Assembly (NCBI GenBank): GCA_900468065.1
Contig: UBTA01000002.1
Span: 1-57,370 of the forward strand
DNA from: Hyphomicrobiales bacterium
GTDB taxonomy: Bacteria > Pseudomonadota > Alphaproteobacteria > Rhizobiales > Rhizobiaceae
Length of the DNA: 57,370 bases
Direction of reading: 5' to 3'
Shown: positions 34,105 to 42,846 of the stretch, piece by piece
Layout of the letters: the number at the start of each line of letters is the position of its first letter
How positions within the stretch are numbered: position 1 is the first letter of the stretch
Notes under the pieces: model-generated
Told to the model about the DNA's origin: nothing
Databases searched by the model: none
Seen by the model: only the letters and a program-made list of their open reading frames with translations
Position numbers and translations under genes: made by a program

Positions 34105-34863
34105 TCAAAGATGATGAAGAACCAGTGGCTTGCCTGCCAGTTGGGTGATCTGCATGCGATAGCCAAAAATTGCCTCGAGATTATCCTCCGTCAAGACTGC
34201 CTCCGGCGTTCCGTCGGCGATGATCCCGCCATCCCGCATGGCGACAATGCGATCGGCATGGGCGGCTGCCTGGTTGATATCGTGCAGCACGATGATTGCC
34301 GTGCGTTGCCGTTCGTCGGCAATCGCCCGCAACGAGCGCATTAGCTGGCGGGCGTGGAACATGTCGAGATTGTTCAAGGGCTCGTCGAGCAGCATATAGT
34401 CTGTCCCCTGACAGAAGGTCATTGCGACCATCGCACGCTGACGCTGGCCGCCGGAAAGTGTATCGACGAAGCGATCCGAAAGCGCTTGCAGTTCGAACTG
34501 CATCAGCGCCGCCTCGGCAAGCCTTAGATCGTCGTTTCCCGGCCGTCCCTGATGATGCGGAAACCGGCCGAAGTTCACCAGTTCGCGTACGGTGAGACGG
34601 CTGGCCACTGCTCCGTCCTGGCGCAGGATGGCAAGGCGCTGCGCGAGCTGCCTGCTGGGCGCCGTATCGACGGGCAGGCCGTCGATGGTTATCCGGCCTG
34701 TCTGGAGCGGCTGCAGCCGCGCAATCAGCGAAAGCAGGCTGGATTTTCCCGCTCCGTTCGGCCCCACCAGCGCAGTAATACCGCCTTTCGGCAGACAAAG
34801 ATTGATACCGCGCAGAATGGGAACATCGCGATAGGACAGCGATACGTTTTCGATCTCGATCAT
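34105..34863 (-). CDS. ferric-siderophore ABC transporter ATP-binding protein
   Basis: A 252-residue FepC/FatE-type ATPase: Walker A GPNGAGKS, signature LSGGQRQR, Walker B YMLLDEPLNNLDM and switch LHDINQAAAHADR. It is the last gene of the siderophore operon and overlaps the upstream permease by ATGA at 34860-34863, so the ATG at 34863 is secure although the frame stays open beyond it. It energises import of the ferric siderophore from periplasm to cytoplasm. Confidence 0.93.
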   Translation of the reverse strand: MIEIENVSLSYRDVPILRGINLCLPKGGITALVGPNGAGKSSLLSLIARLQPLQTGRITIDGLPVDTAPSRQLAQRLAILRQDGAVASRLTVRELVNFGRFPHHQGRPGNDDLRLAEAALMQFELQALSDRFVDTLSGGQRQRAMVAMTFCQGTDYMLLDEPLNNLDMFHARQLMRSLRAIADERQRTAIIVLHDINQAAAHADRIVAMRDGGIIADGTPEAVLTEDNLEAIFGYRMQITQLAGKPLVLHHL

Positions 34864-35801
34864 TTTCGGCTTCCAAGCACAAGCAAAAGGAGAAAGACGA
34901 GGCCCCCGGCGAACTCGATGACGACACCAAGCGTTGAAGCACCACCGAGCCCGTGCTGGAGTAAGGTCTGGCCGCCGACAAGCACAATGACAGCAACAAG
35001 CGCCGCGGCAGGCAGAAGCAGGCCGTGGCGTTGGGTCCTCATCAGGCGTTCCGCCAGCGCTGCGACGAGCAGTCCGAAGAAGGCGACGGGGCCGACCAGG
35101 GCGGTCGAGACCGCGACGAGTATGGAAATGAGCAGGAGAAAGCCGGCTGCCGCCCGTGTCCAGTTGATACCGAGGCCGATGGCGGTTTCCCGTCCGAGCC
35201 CGATGACATCCAACACGTGGCGGGCACGCCAACAGAGGGCTGCGGCAACGACGGTGATGATCGTGCCGAGGATGGTATGGTCGGCCCGCAAGGTGTTGAA
35301 ATTGGCAAAACTGGCGCTTTGTACCACCGCAAAGGCATTCGGATCGATCAGCCGGGAGAGAAGTGCCGACAAGCTTCGAAAGAGGAGACCCAGCGTGACG
35401 CCCATCAGCAACATCAGGTTGATGTCCAGGCGTGCCCTGAGCAACGGCCAGAGCAAAATCATGGCAAGTGCGATCATCAGCAGGACTTCGATGCCGAATT
35501 TCATTCCGCCATTGAGGCTCGCATAGCCAAGGCCACCGAGCAGAAAGACCAGCGCTGTCTGACCAAAGAGATAGAGGGCGTCCAGTCCCATGATCGAGGG
35601 TGTCAGGATACGGTTTGCCGTCACGGTCTGGAACAGCACGGTCGAGACCGCGATGGATAGAGCGACCTGCAGCAACGCGAGCAGTTTGAGCCCGCGCAAT
35701 TGCACAACGAAAGCGATGTTGCCGCGCAGTCCGATCGTCATGAAGGCGAGCATGGCAAGCAGCGCAAGAGCAGCAAGGGTGACAAGCCGGCGATCAACCA
35801 T
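34860..35801 (-). CDS. ferric-siderophore ABC transporter permease (FecCD family)
   Basis: A 313-residue FecCD/BtuC-type permease with 8-10 hydrophobic segments. The conserved ANRILTPSIMGLDALY block is close to the FatC/CeuC pattern; GRETAIGLGINWTR and LVGPVAFFGLLVAALAERLM follow. It overlaps the other permease by 8 bases and the ATPase by 4, indicating tight translational coupling. Confidence 0.93.
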   Translation of the reverse strand: MVDRRLVTLAALALLAMLAFMTIGLRGNIAFVVQLRGLKLLALLQVALSIAVSTVLFQTVTANRILTPSIMGLDALYLFGQTALVFLLGGLGYASLNGGMKFGIEVLLMIALAMILLWPLLRARLDINLMLLMGVTLGLLFRSLSALLSRLIDPNAFAVVQSASFANFNTLRADHTILGTIITVVAAALCWRARHVLDVIGLGRETAIGLGINWTRAAAGFLLLISILVAVSTALVGPVAFFGLLVAALAERLMRTQRHGLLLPAAALVAVIVLVGGQTLLQHGLGGASTLGVVIEFAGGLVFLLLLVLGSRK

Positions 35802-36771
35802 GGGCCGTCCGGATAAACATCAGGCGTAGAAACAAGGCTGCACCGACAACCCCCATGACTGTTGCCACCGGAATTTCATACGGATAGCGCAGCACGCGGC
35901 CAAGCACATCGCAGCCAAGCACCAGCGTTGCGCCGCTCAGTCCGACCCATGGGATCGTTGCCCGAAGATTATCGCCCAGGATGCGCGAGACAAGGTTGGG
36001 AACGACGAGGCCGACAAAAGGGACGATGCCGACGATCACCACGGTCAGCGCCGATATCACCGAGACGATGACAAGTCCGAGCTGAAGCGTACGCTGGTAG
36101 CTCAAACCCAGCCCGACGCTTGCATCGCGTCCAAGGAAGAGCACTGTCAGCCGGTCAGCGACCCACCACGCGATCGCCGCCATGATTGCTATTCCCCAGA
36201 GCAACTCGTAGCGCCCGCGGACCACGCCGGAAAACTCGCCATTGGTCCATATGCCGACGAACTGCAGCAAATCGGTCTGCCAGCCGATGAAGGTCACGAC
36301 GGCGCCGATGACGCCGCCATAGACGAGCGCAAAAAGCGGCACTAGGTAAGGTTGGGCCGGCGGGAGCCGATGGACGGTCATCATGAACAGCGACGTCCCG
36401 GCAAGCGCCAGGACGCTGGCCGCAAGCGTTTTAACGGCAAGCGGCGCCGCCGGAAAGACCAACGTCATGATCAGGATGCCAAGGGCTGCGCTCTGCGCCG
36501 TTCCGGCCGTCGAAGGCTCGACGAAGCGGTTGCGCACCAGTGCCTGCATGATCAGCCCAGCGATGGCCAAGGCCGCACCGGTCAGCACGGCTGCGATCGT
36601 CCGTGGCAGTCGACTGACGGCAAAAAGCTGGCGCGCATCGGGATCATGAAAGAAGCCGGCGAGCGAAAACTCACCAGCGCCAATGCAGATGCTCAGGATC
36701 ACCAGCACGATCAAGGCCGCGCAGGCGGCTAGCTTCGTTCGCTGCTTCTCAAGTGGGGATTTTTCGGTCAT
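35794..36771 (-). CDS. ferric-siderophore ABC transporter permease (FecCD family)
   Basis: A 325-residue permease and partner of the previous one. Conserved segments are SRLPRTIAAVLTGAALAIAG, then NRFVEPSTAGTAQSAALGIL, GRDASVGLGLSYQR and VPFVGLVVPNLVSRILGDN, typical of the FatD/CeuB type used for catecholate and petrobactin-like siderophores. It overlaps the binding-protein gene by ATGA. Confidence 0.93.
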   Translation of the reverse strand: MTEKSPLEKQRTKLAACAALIVLVILSICIGAGEFSLAGFFHDPDARQLFAVSRLPRTIAAVLTGAALAIAGLIMQALVRNRFVEPSTAGTAQSAALGILIMTLVFPAAPLAVKTLAASVLALAGTSLFMMTVHRLPPAQPYLVPLFALVYGGVIGAVVTFIGWQTDLLQFVGIWTNGEFSGVVRGRYELLWGIAIMAAIAWWVADRLTVLFLGRDASVGLGLSYQRTLQLGLVIVSVISALTVVIVGIVPFVGLVVPNLVSRILGDNLRATIPWVGLSGATLVLGCDVLGRVLRYPYEIPVATVMGVVGAALFLRLMFIRTAHG

Positions 36772-37667
36772 TTCGCCTTGGAATATGCATCAGTGATTGC
36801 CTTGAATACCCGGCTCATCGCGTTGGCGCCCCCGGCCGCGATATAAAAATCGCCTGCGGGCAGGTAAATCACTTGGCCTTTTTTCCATGCCGTGGTTTCC
36901 GCTACCAGTTCATTGTCGAGTGTCGCCTTGGCGTTCTGGTCTTCCGATCCGATGGCTGCAGCCCGGTCGAGCACGAAAAGCCAGTCCGGATTGGCATTGC
37001 GGATGAACTCGAAAGAAACGGCCTCGCCATGGGTGGCCGCCTCGACATCCGGAACGGCTGCCGGCAGGTCGAGTGCGGAATGGACCCAGCCAAACCGTGA
37101 TCCCGGTCCATAGGCTGTCACCTTTGGACCGTTGGTCATGACGATCAGCACCGTTCCCCTGCCCGTGACTGCTGTTTTGGCCTCTTCGACAACGGCATCG
37201 AGCGCTTTTGCCCCGGCCTCGGCCTCCGTCCGCTTGCCGAACAGCGCACCATACGCCGTCAGCCGTGTCTTTGCCTGTTGAACCAGGTCGTCGCCATCCA
37301 TGGTCATGTCGATGGTGGGGGCGACTTGCGACGCCGCCTCGATCTGCGTTGATGAACGGCCTCCAACAATGATGAGGTCCGGTGCAAGCTCGCTCAATGC
37401 TTCGAGATCGGGCTCAAAGATGTCGCCAACGACGGCAGAGCCTTCTTTCAGGTGTGCCAGTTCCGGCAGGTAAAGATTGGACGGGAGCCCTGCGATCTTG
37501 ACGCCCAGACTATCCAGCGTGTCGATCGCCGCTATATCGAAAACGGCGATCGTCGCGGGCGTCGTCTCAATCGGGACCTGTCCTCTTGCCGTATCGATAT
37601 GGGCTGCGCTTGATGCCCCTGCGAGCGTGACGGCCAAAAGCCCGGCCATGGATGCGATTTTCATCAT
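36768..37667 (-). CDS. ferric-siderophore periplasmic binding protein (FatB/CeuE-like)
   Basis: A 299-residue binding protein. The Sec signal peptide is MKIASMAGLLAVTLAGASSA; no lipobox is present, as expected in a Gram-negative. The VFDIAAIDTLDSLGVKIAGL block, then YLPELAH, VVGDIFEPDLEALSELAPDL and IIVGGRSS, match the FatB/CeuE/VctP class that binds ferric catecholates and petrobactin. The start is the ATG at 37667, eight bases after AGGA, with a second ATG next to it. It lies 10 bp after asbF, so uptake and synthesis of the same siderophore are co-transcribed. Confidence 0.9.
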   Translation of the reverse strand: MMKIASMAGLLAVTLAGASSAAHIDTARGQVPIETTPATIAVFDIAAIDTLDSLGVKIAGLPSNLYLPELAHLKEGSAVVGDIFEPDLEALSELAPDLIIVGGRSSTQIEAASQVAPTIDMTMDGDDLVQQAKTRLTAYGALFGKRTEAEAGAKALDAVVEEAKTAVTGRGTVLIVMTNGPKVTAYGPGSRFGWVHSALDLPAAVPDVEAATHGEAVSFEFIRNANPDWLFVLDRAAAIGSEDQNAKATLDNELVAETTAWKKGQVIYLPAGDFYIAAGGANAMSRVFKAITDAYSKAK

Positions 37668-37677
37668 GGGTGTTTTC

Positions 37678-38523
37678 CTAGAAATTGACTGTTCGCCGGA
37701 CGGGTTCACGACCCTCGGTTACCTGGCGGATCCGCCGGCGGTCCCGACGCAGGACATCGAGGCAATCGTTGCCGAACCATTCAAGCGAGGCATCAGCTTG
37801 CGGATCGCTGGAAACCTCCGAGAGAAATCGGGTATAGTCGAGGGCACCTTCGAATAGCGGCGTCATGCCCTCCCGGCGTCCCGCGGCCGCGTAGACATTG
37901 GCGGGTTCAAAGACCGGCAGATCGGCCCGGGTGAGAATGTTCTTCAAATGGTAGTGGCGAATATGCGGCTTCATGGCCCCGTGCACAGCCACAGGATCGT
38001 CGCCACCCTCCCAGACATGCAGCGTATCGAAATTGATCGCCAGGAACGGATGATCGACTTCCTCGATCAGTTGCAGGGTGGAGGCGGCGGTATCCGCCAG
38101 CGTCTGCGGATGCGTTTCGACGAGCAAATGGGTGCCGTAGCTGGCGGTGATCGTGCAAATCTCTTTCAATCGTTCCACGATCACGCGTCGATCTTCCGGC
38201 GAAGTGTCAAGACTGCCGCGATTTCCGGCAAATGTGCGGATCTTCCTCGCCCGCCAGCGGTGCGCAAGCCTGCAAAGATCAACGGTATTGCGGCGCGATG
38301 TCTCTGGATCAGCGCCCACAGGCAGATAGTCGCTGATCATCGGTACCGACAGGCCGTAGCTGTCGAGCCAGACCGCGTTGCGCTCCGGCTGCTGTGCCAG
38401 ATTGCGCGCATGCGCGCCCCAGAGTTCGATACCCTCAAAGTCATTGGACTGGGCCCAGGCGGCGATTTCCCCGAGCGAGATCAGGTGGTGGCGGAACGTG
38501 ATCGTGCAAACCGATACTCTCAT
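37678..38523 (-). CDS. asbF: 3-dehydroshikimate dehydratase (AsbF)
   Basis: Converts 3-dehydroshikimate to 3,4-dihydroxybenzoate, the catechol precursor of petrobactin. The 281-residue TIM-barrel protein follows Bacillus AsbF closely in recalled pattern: SVCTITFRHHLISLGEI, FEGIELWGAHARNL, SDYLPV, KIRTFAGNRGS, LLVETHPQTLADTAASTLQL, INFDTLHVWEGGDDPV, HYHLKNI, VFEPANVYAAAGRREGMTPL and ASLEWFGND. Metal-binding Glu and His residues are present (VETHP, HYHLKN, LEWFG). It overlaps the upstream asbD-asbE fusion gene by ATGA. Identification is strong because no other xylose-isomerase-like family shares this combination. Confidence 0.92.
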   Translation of the reverse strand: MRVSVCTITFRHHLISLGEIAAWAQSNDFEGIELWGAHARNLAQQPERNAVWLDSYGLSVPMISDYLPVGADPETSRRNTVDLCRLAHRWRARKIRTFAGNRGSLDTSPEDRRVIVERLKEICTITASYGTHLLVETHPQTLADTAASTLQLIEEVDHPFLAINFDTLHVWEGGDDPVAVHGAMKPHIRHYHLKNILTRADLPVFEPANVYAAAGRREGMTPLFEGALDYTRFLSEVSSDPQADASLEWFGNDCLDVLRRDRRRIRQVTEGREPVRRTVNF

Positions 38524-39836
38524 CGTGCGACCCTTTTCAGTATGCGAACTTCAACGGGCTCCGGAATATTCCGCTCGCACCAGAGGGCGAAGATTTCCGC
38601 AAGCTTGACCTTCAGATTCACCTCCAGCCGGTCGGCCTCGGCAAGCCGTTCGAAAACGGACGGCGCAAACGTGCGGTCGCCGCTCTGACTAAGCTTCATG
38701 CAGGCGTAGTGCAGCGTTTTCAGCGATTGGACGAGCGCTTCGATCTCTTCGCACCATGTCTCGAATTCGCCGGCCGGAAGCTTGAGTGCCCTCCAGAAGA
38801 AGGCAAAACCATGCTCATACGCATATTTGCGGATGGTGATCACAGGCAGTTCGCGCACTGCCGCCGCAAGGTCTGAAAGCGCGATGCCGTCCGTTGCCTC
38901 GATATGCGCCGAAACGATCTCGCGAACTGCATCGACCAGCGGATTGTTGTCCTCCAGGAAACAGGCCTCGAAATACGCCTTCAGGTCCTCTGCTGCCGGG
39001 GCATTTGCTTGTGCGTGATCAAAGACATAGCCACCACCGACGGTCGGCTGCATGATGGCGTGAATGACCTTTTCCCGCGCAATTTCGCCTTCCCAGCGAT
39101 AGTCCGGATCATGCACGAACCAGGTTTCCGGATCGGCCGTCTCCTGAAGCATGAGGTAGTGTGGAAAGGGGTTCTGATTGAACTTGTTCTCCCGCTCCGG
39201 CAGCTGGAACATGTCGAGCATCACCATGACCGAACCTGTCTGTGCGCGGCTCCTCACGAGGTCGAGCAGCACAGCGAGGTTCTCGATTTTGGTCTTGTCG
39301 GGATCGTACCACTCGCGAACGGTGACACCGTAGAGCCTCTGGAACCATTGTCGGAAGAACTCCTGGCTAGTCTCCTGCGTATGGTAGAGAAGCTGGAACC
39401 GGTCGCTGACCGAGAACTTTGCGTCCCAGACACCGAAATAGAACGGCCGTTGATCCAGCCCCTGCCGCTTCAGCCCGTCGCAGACGCAGCTGACGAAGCA
39501 GTGCACCTTGATGTCGTAATAGGCCTCGCCATGCACACCTTCGTCTGCGGTGCCCCCGGTGAGCGCAAAGGCCGGAGTTGCGATTGCGGTAAGTTTGGGC
39601 GCGTAAAGAGCGGCGAGATCAGCCACAGTCTCGATGTCCTGCTTGGCGATGGCTTCTTCCGGGACGGACAGGCCGTACTCCAGTTCGAGATTGAGGAAAA
39701 TCTGCAGGATCAGGACGGAGTCGAGATAGAGGTCTTCGTTGAGGCGGGCCTTAAGGCCAAAGCCGTCCACATGCGCGTGTGCCATCTGCTCGGTGAGCAC
39801 CGTATGGATGGCGGCGACGATTTCGGTGTTGGTCAT
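38520..39836 (-). CDS. AsbD-AsbE fusion: aryl carrier protein plus petrobactin condensing enzyme
   Basis: A 438-residue protein joining two functions that are separate genes (asbD, asbE) in Bacillus. Residues 1 to about 85 form an acyl/aryl carrier domain with the phosphopantetheine Ser40 in EDLYLDSVLILQIFLNLE. From about residue 100 the protein matches AsbE, which transfers 3,4-dihydroxybenzoyl from the carrier to spermidine amines: VHCFVSCVCDGLKRQGLDQ, RPFYFGVWDAKF, NKFNQNPFPHYLMLQ, WFVHDPDYRWEG and the C-terminal IRKYAYEHGFAFFWRALKLP. The start at 39836 overlaps the asbC stop (ATGA), which rules out the longer open frame upstream. A fusion fixes the carrier-to-enzyme ratio at one. Confidence 0.88.
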   Translation of the reverse strand: MTNTEIVAAIHTVLTEQMAHAHVDGFGLKARLNEDLYLDSVLILQIFLNLELEYGLSVPEEAIAKQDIETVADLAALYAPKLTAIATPAFALTGGTADEGVHGEAYYDIKVHCFVSCVCDGLKRQGLDQRPFYFGVWDAKFSVSDRFQLLYHTQETSQEFFRQWFQRLYGVTVREWYDPDKTKIENLAVLLDLVRSRAQTGSVMVMLDMFQLPERENKFNQNPFPHYLMLQETADPETWFVHDPDYRWEGEIAREKVIHAIMQPTVGGGYVFDHAQANAPAAEDLKAYFEACFLEDNNPLVDAVREIVSAHIEATDGIALSDLAAAVRELPVITIRKYAYEHGFAFFWRALKLPAGEFETWCEEIEALVQSLKTLHYACMKLSQSGDRTFAPSVFERLAEADRLEVNLKVKLAEIFALWCERNIPEPVEVRILKRVAR

Positions 39837-41113
39837 GAGGCTGCTCCGGCGATCGGCGTTGCAAATTCGCCGGTTGCATGACGTGCGGCCACATCGCGCC
39901 GGCTGATCTTGCCATTGGCTTGGCGGGGGATCGTATCGATCTGGAGAATCTCCATCGGCAACTGATGGCTGGCGAGATTGCGGCTGCACCATTCGCGCAC
40001 CGATTGCGGCGCCACGGTTTCGGCAGCACTGAACAGCAGAGCGACCCGCTCGCCGGCAAATCGGTCGCTCTTGCGGAACGCGACCGCGTCGGTGACGGCC
40101 GGTATGGCCATTACGGTATCTTCGACATCCTTTGGATAGACGTTGAGGCCAGAGACGTTGATCATATCGTCGAGGCGCGAAATGAACACCAACATTCCGT
40201 CAGTGCGGCGATAACCGAGATCACGGGTATGGATTGCATTGCCATCCGCACCCGTAACGACGATTTCGCGCGGTTCATCGGGGCCGCTTCCGGTCCCGGC
40301 CGTCAGATGCGGAAGTACAAAGCCCATGTCTCCTGCTGCCGTCACATCGGGATTGATGGCGATGCAGCCGGTTTCGGAGCAGCCATATTGCTGGAACAAG
40401 AAGCGGCTCTTCGCCCGGATCGCGGTGAACCAGGCGTCGGGAAGCAGTGTGCCGGATGTCATTGCCGCGTGAATCTGCTCGCCCTCCGGCATAAGCCGGG
40501 CGAGCGTATTCAGGATTGCTGGGGAGGAATAGAGCAATGGCTGCTCGGTCTCGCGCAGCACTTTCAACAGATATTTCGGGTTTGCAGTATTGACGATCAC
40601 CGGCGTCTGGCCGCGCTTCAGCCCCACGAGGATGCCGCAGATCAGTCCGTAGGAATGGGTGGCCGGGCAGGCGACGACCGGCGTCATACCCTCGGGCACA
40701 CGGAATGACCGCACGTAGCTTTCGATCTCCGCGTCGATCACTTCCCAGCTTCGCGCCACGCATTTCGGCGCGCCGGTCGTGCCGGAACTCATCTGCAAAA
40801 GCTGGCCATTCGCGGAGCCGACTACCGACACATCGAGCACTTCGGCCGTGAGGCTGTTGTAGAACAGCCGGTCGCAGCCGGCATCGATAGCAAGTTTGCG
40901 GGCTGCAGGATAAGGTGTTCCGGGATGGATTGGCAGAACGCTCGCGCCTGCCTTGCGAATGGCGAAGAACAGAGACAGCCAGTCGGCGGTCGCAGCGAAG
41001 CACACCGCATAGCGGCCGCCTCCGCGATTATGCAACCCGGCCTGTTCTGCCAGGCGGGCTGAGTATTCCTCGAAATTGGCGTGATCATAAAGCCTGTCGT
41101 CAATACGGATCAT
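39833..41113 (-). CDS. asbC: 3,4-dihydroxybenzoate-[aryl-carrier] ligase (AsbC-like AMP ligase)
   Basis: Adenylate-forming enzyme of 426 residues that activates 3,4-dihydroxybenzoate and loads it on the AsbD carrier domain. Motif A3 is SSGTTGAPK (residues 109-117), the A5 region reads FLFQQYGCSETGCIAIN, the hinge region is FISRLDDMINVSGLNVYP, and the catalytic A10 lysine is in PRQANGKISRRD. It is shorter than typical ligases because the N-terminal subdomain is trimmed, as in AsbC. It overlaps asbB (41110-41113) and the asbD-asbE gene by four bases each. Confidence 0.9.
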   Translation of the reverse strand: MIRIDDRLYDHANFEEYSARLAEQAGLHNRGGGRYAVCFAATADWLSLFFAIRKAGASVLPIHPGTPYPAARKLAIDAGCDRLFYNSLTAEVLDVSVVGSANGQLLQMSSGTTGAPKCVARSWEVIDAEIESYVRSFRVPEGMTPVVACPATHSYGLICGILVGLKRGQTPVIVNTANPKYLLKVLRETEQPLLYSSPAILNTLARLMPEGEQIHAAMTSGTLLPDAWFTAIRAKSRFLFQQYGCSETGCIAINPDVTAAGDMGFVLPHLTAGTGSGPDEPREIVVTGADGNAIHTRDLGYRRTDGMLVFISRLDDMINVSGLNVYPKDVEDTVMAIPAVTDAVAFRKSDRFAGERVALLFSAAETVAPQSVREWCSRNLASHQLPMEILQIDTIPRQANGKISRRDVAARHATGEFATPIAGAAS

Positions 41114-42846
41114 GGCTTCCTCCTTCGTTGACGCTGATCCGCGGCCAAGGCATTGGGTACCATGTGGTGGTACTCCGGCTTCAGTGCGAACAGCTTCCGG
41201 GTCATCAGGGATTCGGTGAGAATATTCGGCTGGTCATAGCCGAGCTGTGCCTGCCGTTCCGCCATGCCATTCTCTTCCGCATAGTCGGTCAGCAGGCTTT
41301 CGACGCGCTGCCAGAAGCGCGCTTCAGGCACGTCGTAGCAATGGTCAAGCAGGTGGGAAATTTCGGTCAGGTTGTAGACGAACAGCGTGTCCATCACCAG
41401 TTCTCGCAGAGAGTCCAGATTATCCGTCCAGTAATACTGATCCGGGTCTGCCGCCCCGTAGAGCGGGTTCAGTAACAGGAAATCCGGCGTGTTTTCGGGC
41501 TCGCGCAAAAATGCCGGGCAGAATTCCATGCTGTCATGGAAATCCCGCAGGATGAGGCGCACCGGCCATCCATCGCGGTGGACAAGCAGCATGTTCTGGC
41601 CATGCGCTTCGACAGCGATGCCGTGACACACGAGCAGATGCCAGACCGGCAGGACAGCGATTTCAATCAGCCGGTTCATCCACGCCATCAAACCGAAATG
41701 GCCGATCCACTCGTCGGCAAATGGCTTGCCATCGGCTTCGATCATCATCAGAGCATTGAAGGGAATGATCGCCTCGCCCGGCAGCAGCGTCGCCTGCGCA
41801 TTCTGACGCCAGATCGCACCCAGGTGACCGGCAAGCGGGCCGCCGGCATCGGCGATGAGGCCTGCATATTCTTGCAGAATCGTCAGCGGATAACGGTCGT
41901 GGAAGAGCTGGTCTCCCGCAACGATTTCGCCGATCCAGCGCGAGACCACTGGTGCGGTGCAAACGGAATGCGGCTCCAGCGTTCGCCGGGACGATGTATT
42001 GACCATGTTCAGCGGCAGCTTGATGCTGGCAGCCAGCGGCCGGTCCATGTTCAGGAGGGAACGCACCGATTGGGTGGCCGTATAGCGGTCGCCAGCCGGG
42101 CCAATGCAGTGGGCTTCTCCCGCAGCAATCCAGCCCGCGAACATGGTTTCTGCGAGATTGCGCCATTGCCAGGGGTGCAGCGGCACCAGCCCGAAGTCTT
42201 CCGGGGACAGGCCCAAATCTTTCTGCATCGCCTGCAGATGAGCCCATGTTTCCGGGCCAAGTTCCGCTTTCCAGAAATCTCTTTCGCCGGCAGGTAGCGC
42301 CTGGCGGAGATGCCTTCGCGCAACGAGCAGCCAGATCAACTGGAATGGCCTGGCCGCCTCGGGCCCGTACGCCGCGTGGTCGGCATCCGAAAATCCGGTA
42401 CGAGACTTGTAGCAGGGGTGATACGGATGGCCTTCGTCAAGCGCGCCCTCAAGCGCAGCGAAGTGCATCCGGCGGCGGGGCCGGACAGGAATATTGCGGC
42501 AGTTCCATTCGGAAAAGGCAATCGTTTGTGTCATTTCGTCAAGCAGCTTGCCGCGGGACATGCCGGTGCCGGGCAGGGCGGATACCAAGTGGGCCAGCGA
42601 GACTTCGGTCCACGCACCGCCGTCGTCCTGTGCCTTGACCGAGTCTGCAGCAGGGCGAATACGGCCGAACGGCCCGATGGAAGCGCTGCATCGATAGGCC
42701 CGGCCGCCAAGCAGCCAGTGGAAGGATGGCGAGCGACCGTCAAAGCTTTGACGCGCATCGATGACGCCTTCGTACAAAAGCGAGGCCACCAATTGGCGCA
42801 AAACCCGCTCATCCGGCCGCCCTTTGAGATCAAGAGGCAACGGCAT
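41110..42846 (-). CDS. asbB: petrobactin-type NIS synthetase (AsbB-like, IucA/IucC family)
   Basis: NRPS-independent siderophore synthetase of 578 residues that condenses citrate-derived intermediates with a spermidine amine. IucA/IucC blocks are EGHPYHPCYKSRTGFS, then FGLVPLHPWQW, ATQSVRSLLN, KLPLNMVNTSSRR, VCHGIAVEAHGQN and LILRDFHDSMEF, with ATP- and citrate-binding Arg/His/Lys residues intact. The C-terminal ferric iron reductase-like domain is also present. The gene overlaps asbA by 17 bp. Order asbA-asbB-asbC matches Bacillus. Confidence 0.92.
   Translation of the reverse strand: MPLPLDLKGRPDERVLRQLVASLLYEGVIDARQSFDGRSPSFHWLLGGRAYRCSASIGPFGRIRPAADSVKAQDDGGAWTEVSLAHLVSALPGTGMSRGKLLDEMTQTIAFSEWNCRNIPVRPRRRMHFAALEGALDEGHPYHPCYKSRTGFSDADHAAYGPEAARPFQLIWLLVARRHLRQALPAGERDFWKAELGPETWAHLQAMQKDLGLSPEDFGLVPLHPWQWRNLAETMFAGWIAAGEAHCIGPAGDRYTATQSVRSLLNMDRPLAASIKLPLNMVNTSSRRTLEPHSVCTAPVVSRWIGEIVAGDQLFHDRYPLTILQEYAGLIADAGGPLAGHLGAIWRQNAQATLLPGEAIIPFNALMMIEADGKPFADEWIGHFGLMAWMNRLIEIAVLPVWHLLVCHGIAVEAHGQNMLLVHRDGWPVRLILRDFHDSMEFCPAFLREPENTPDFLLLNPLYGAADPDQYYWTDNLDSLRELVMDTLFVYNLTEISHLLDHCYDVPEARFWQRVESLLTDYAEENGMAERQAQLGYDQPNILTESLMTRKLFALKPEYHHMVPNALAADQRQRRRKP

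Noticed and set aside
34864..35232. Upstream extension of the siderophore ATPase frame
   Set aside because: It covers the permease gene in another frame; the ATG at 34863 overlaps the permease stop.
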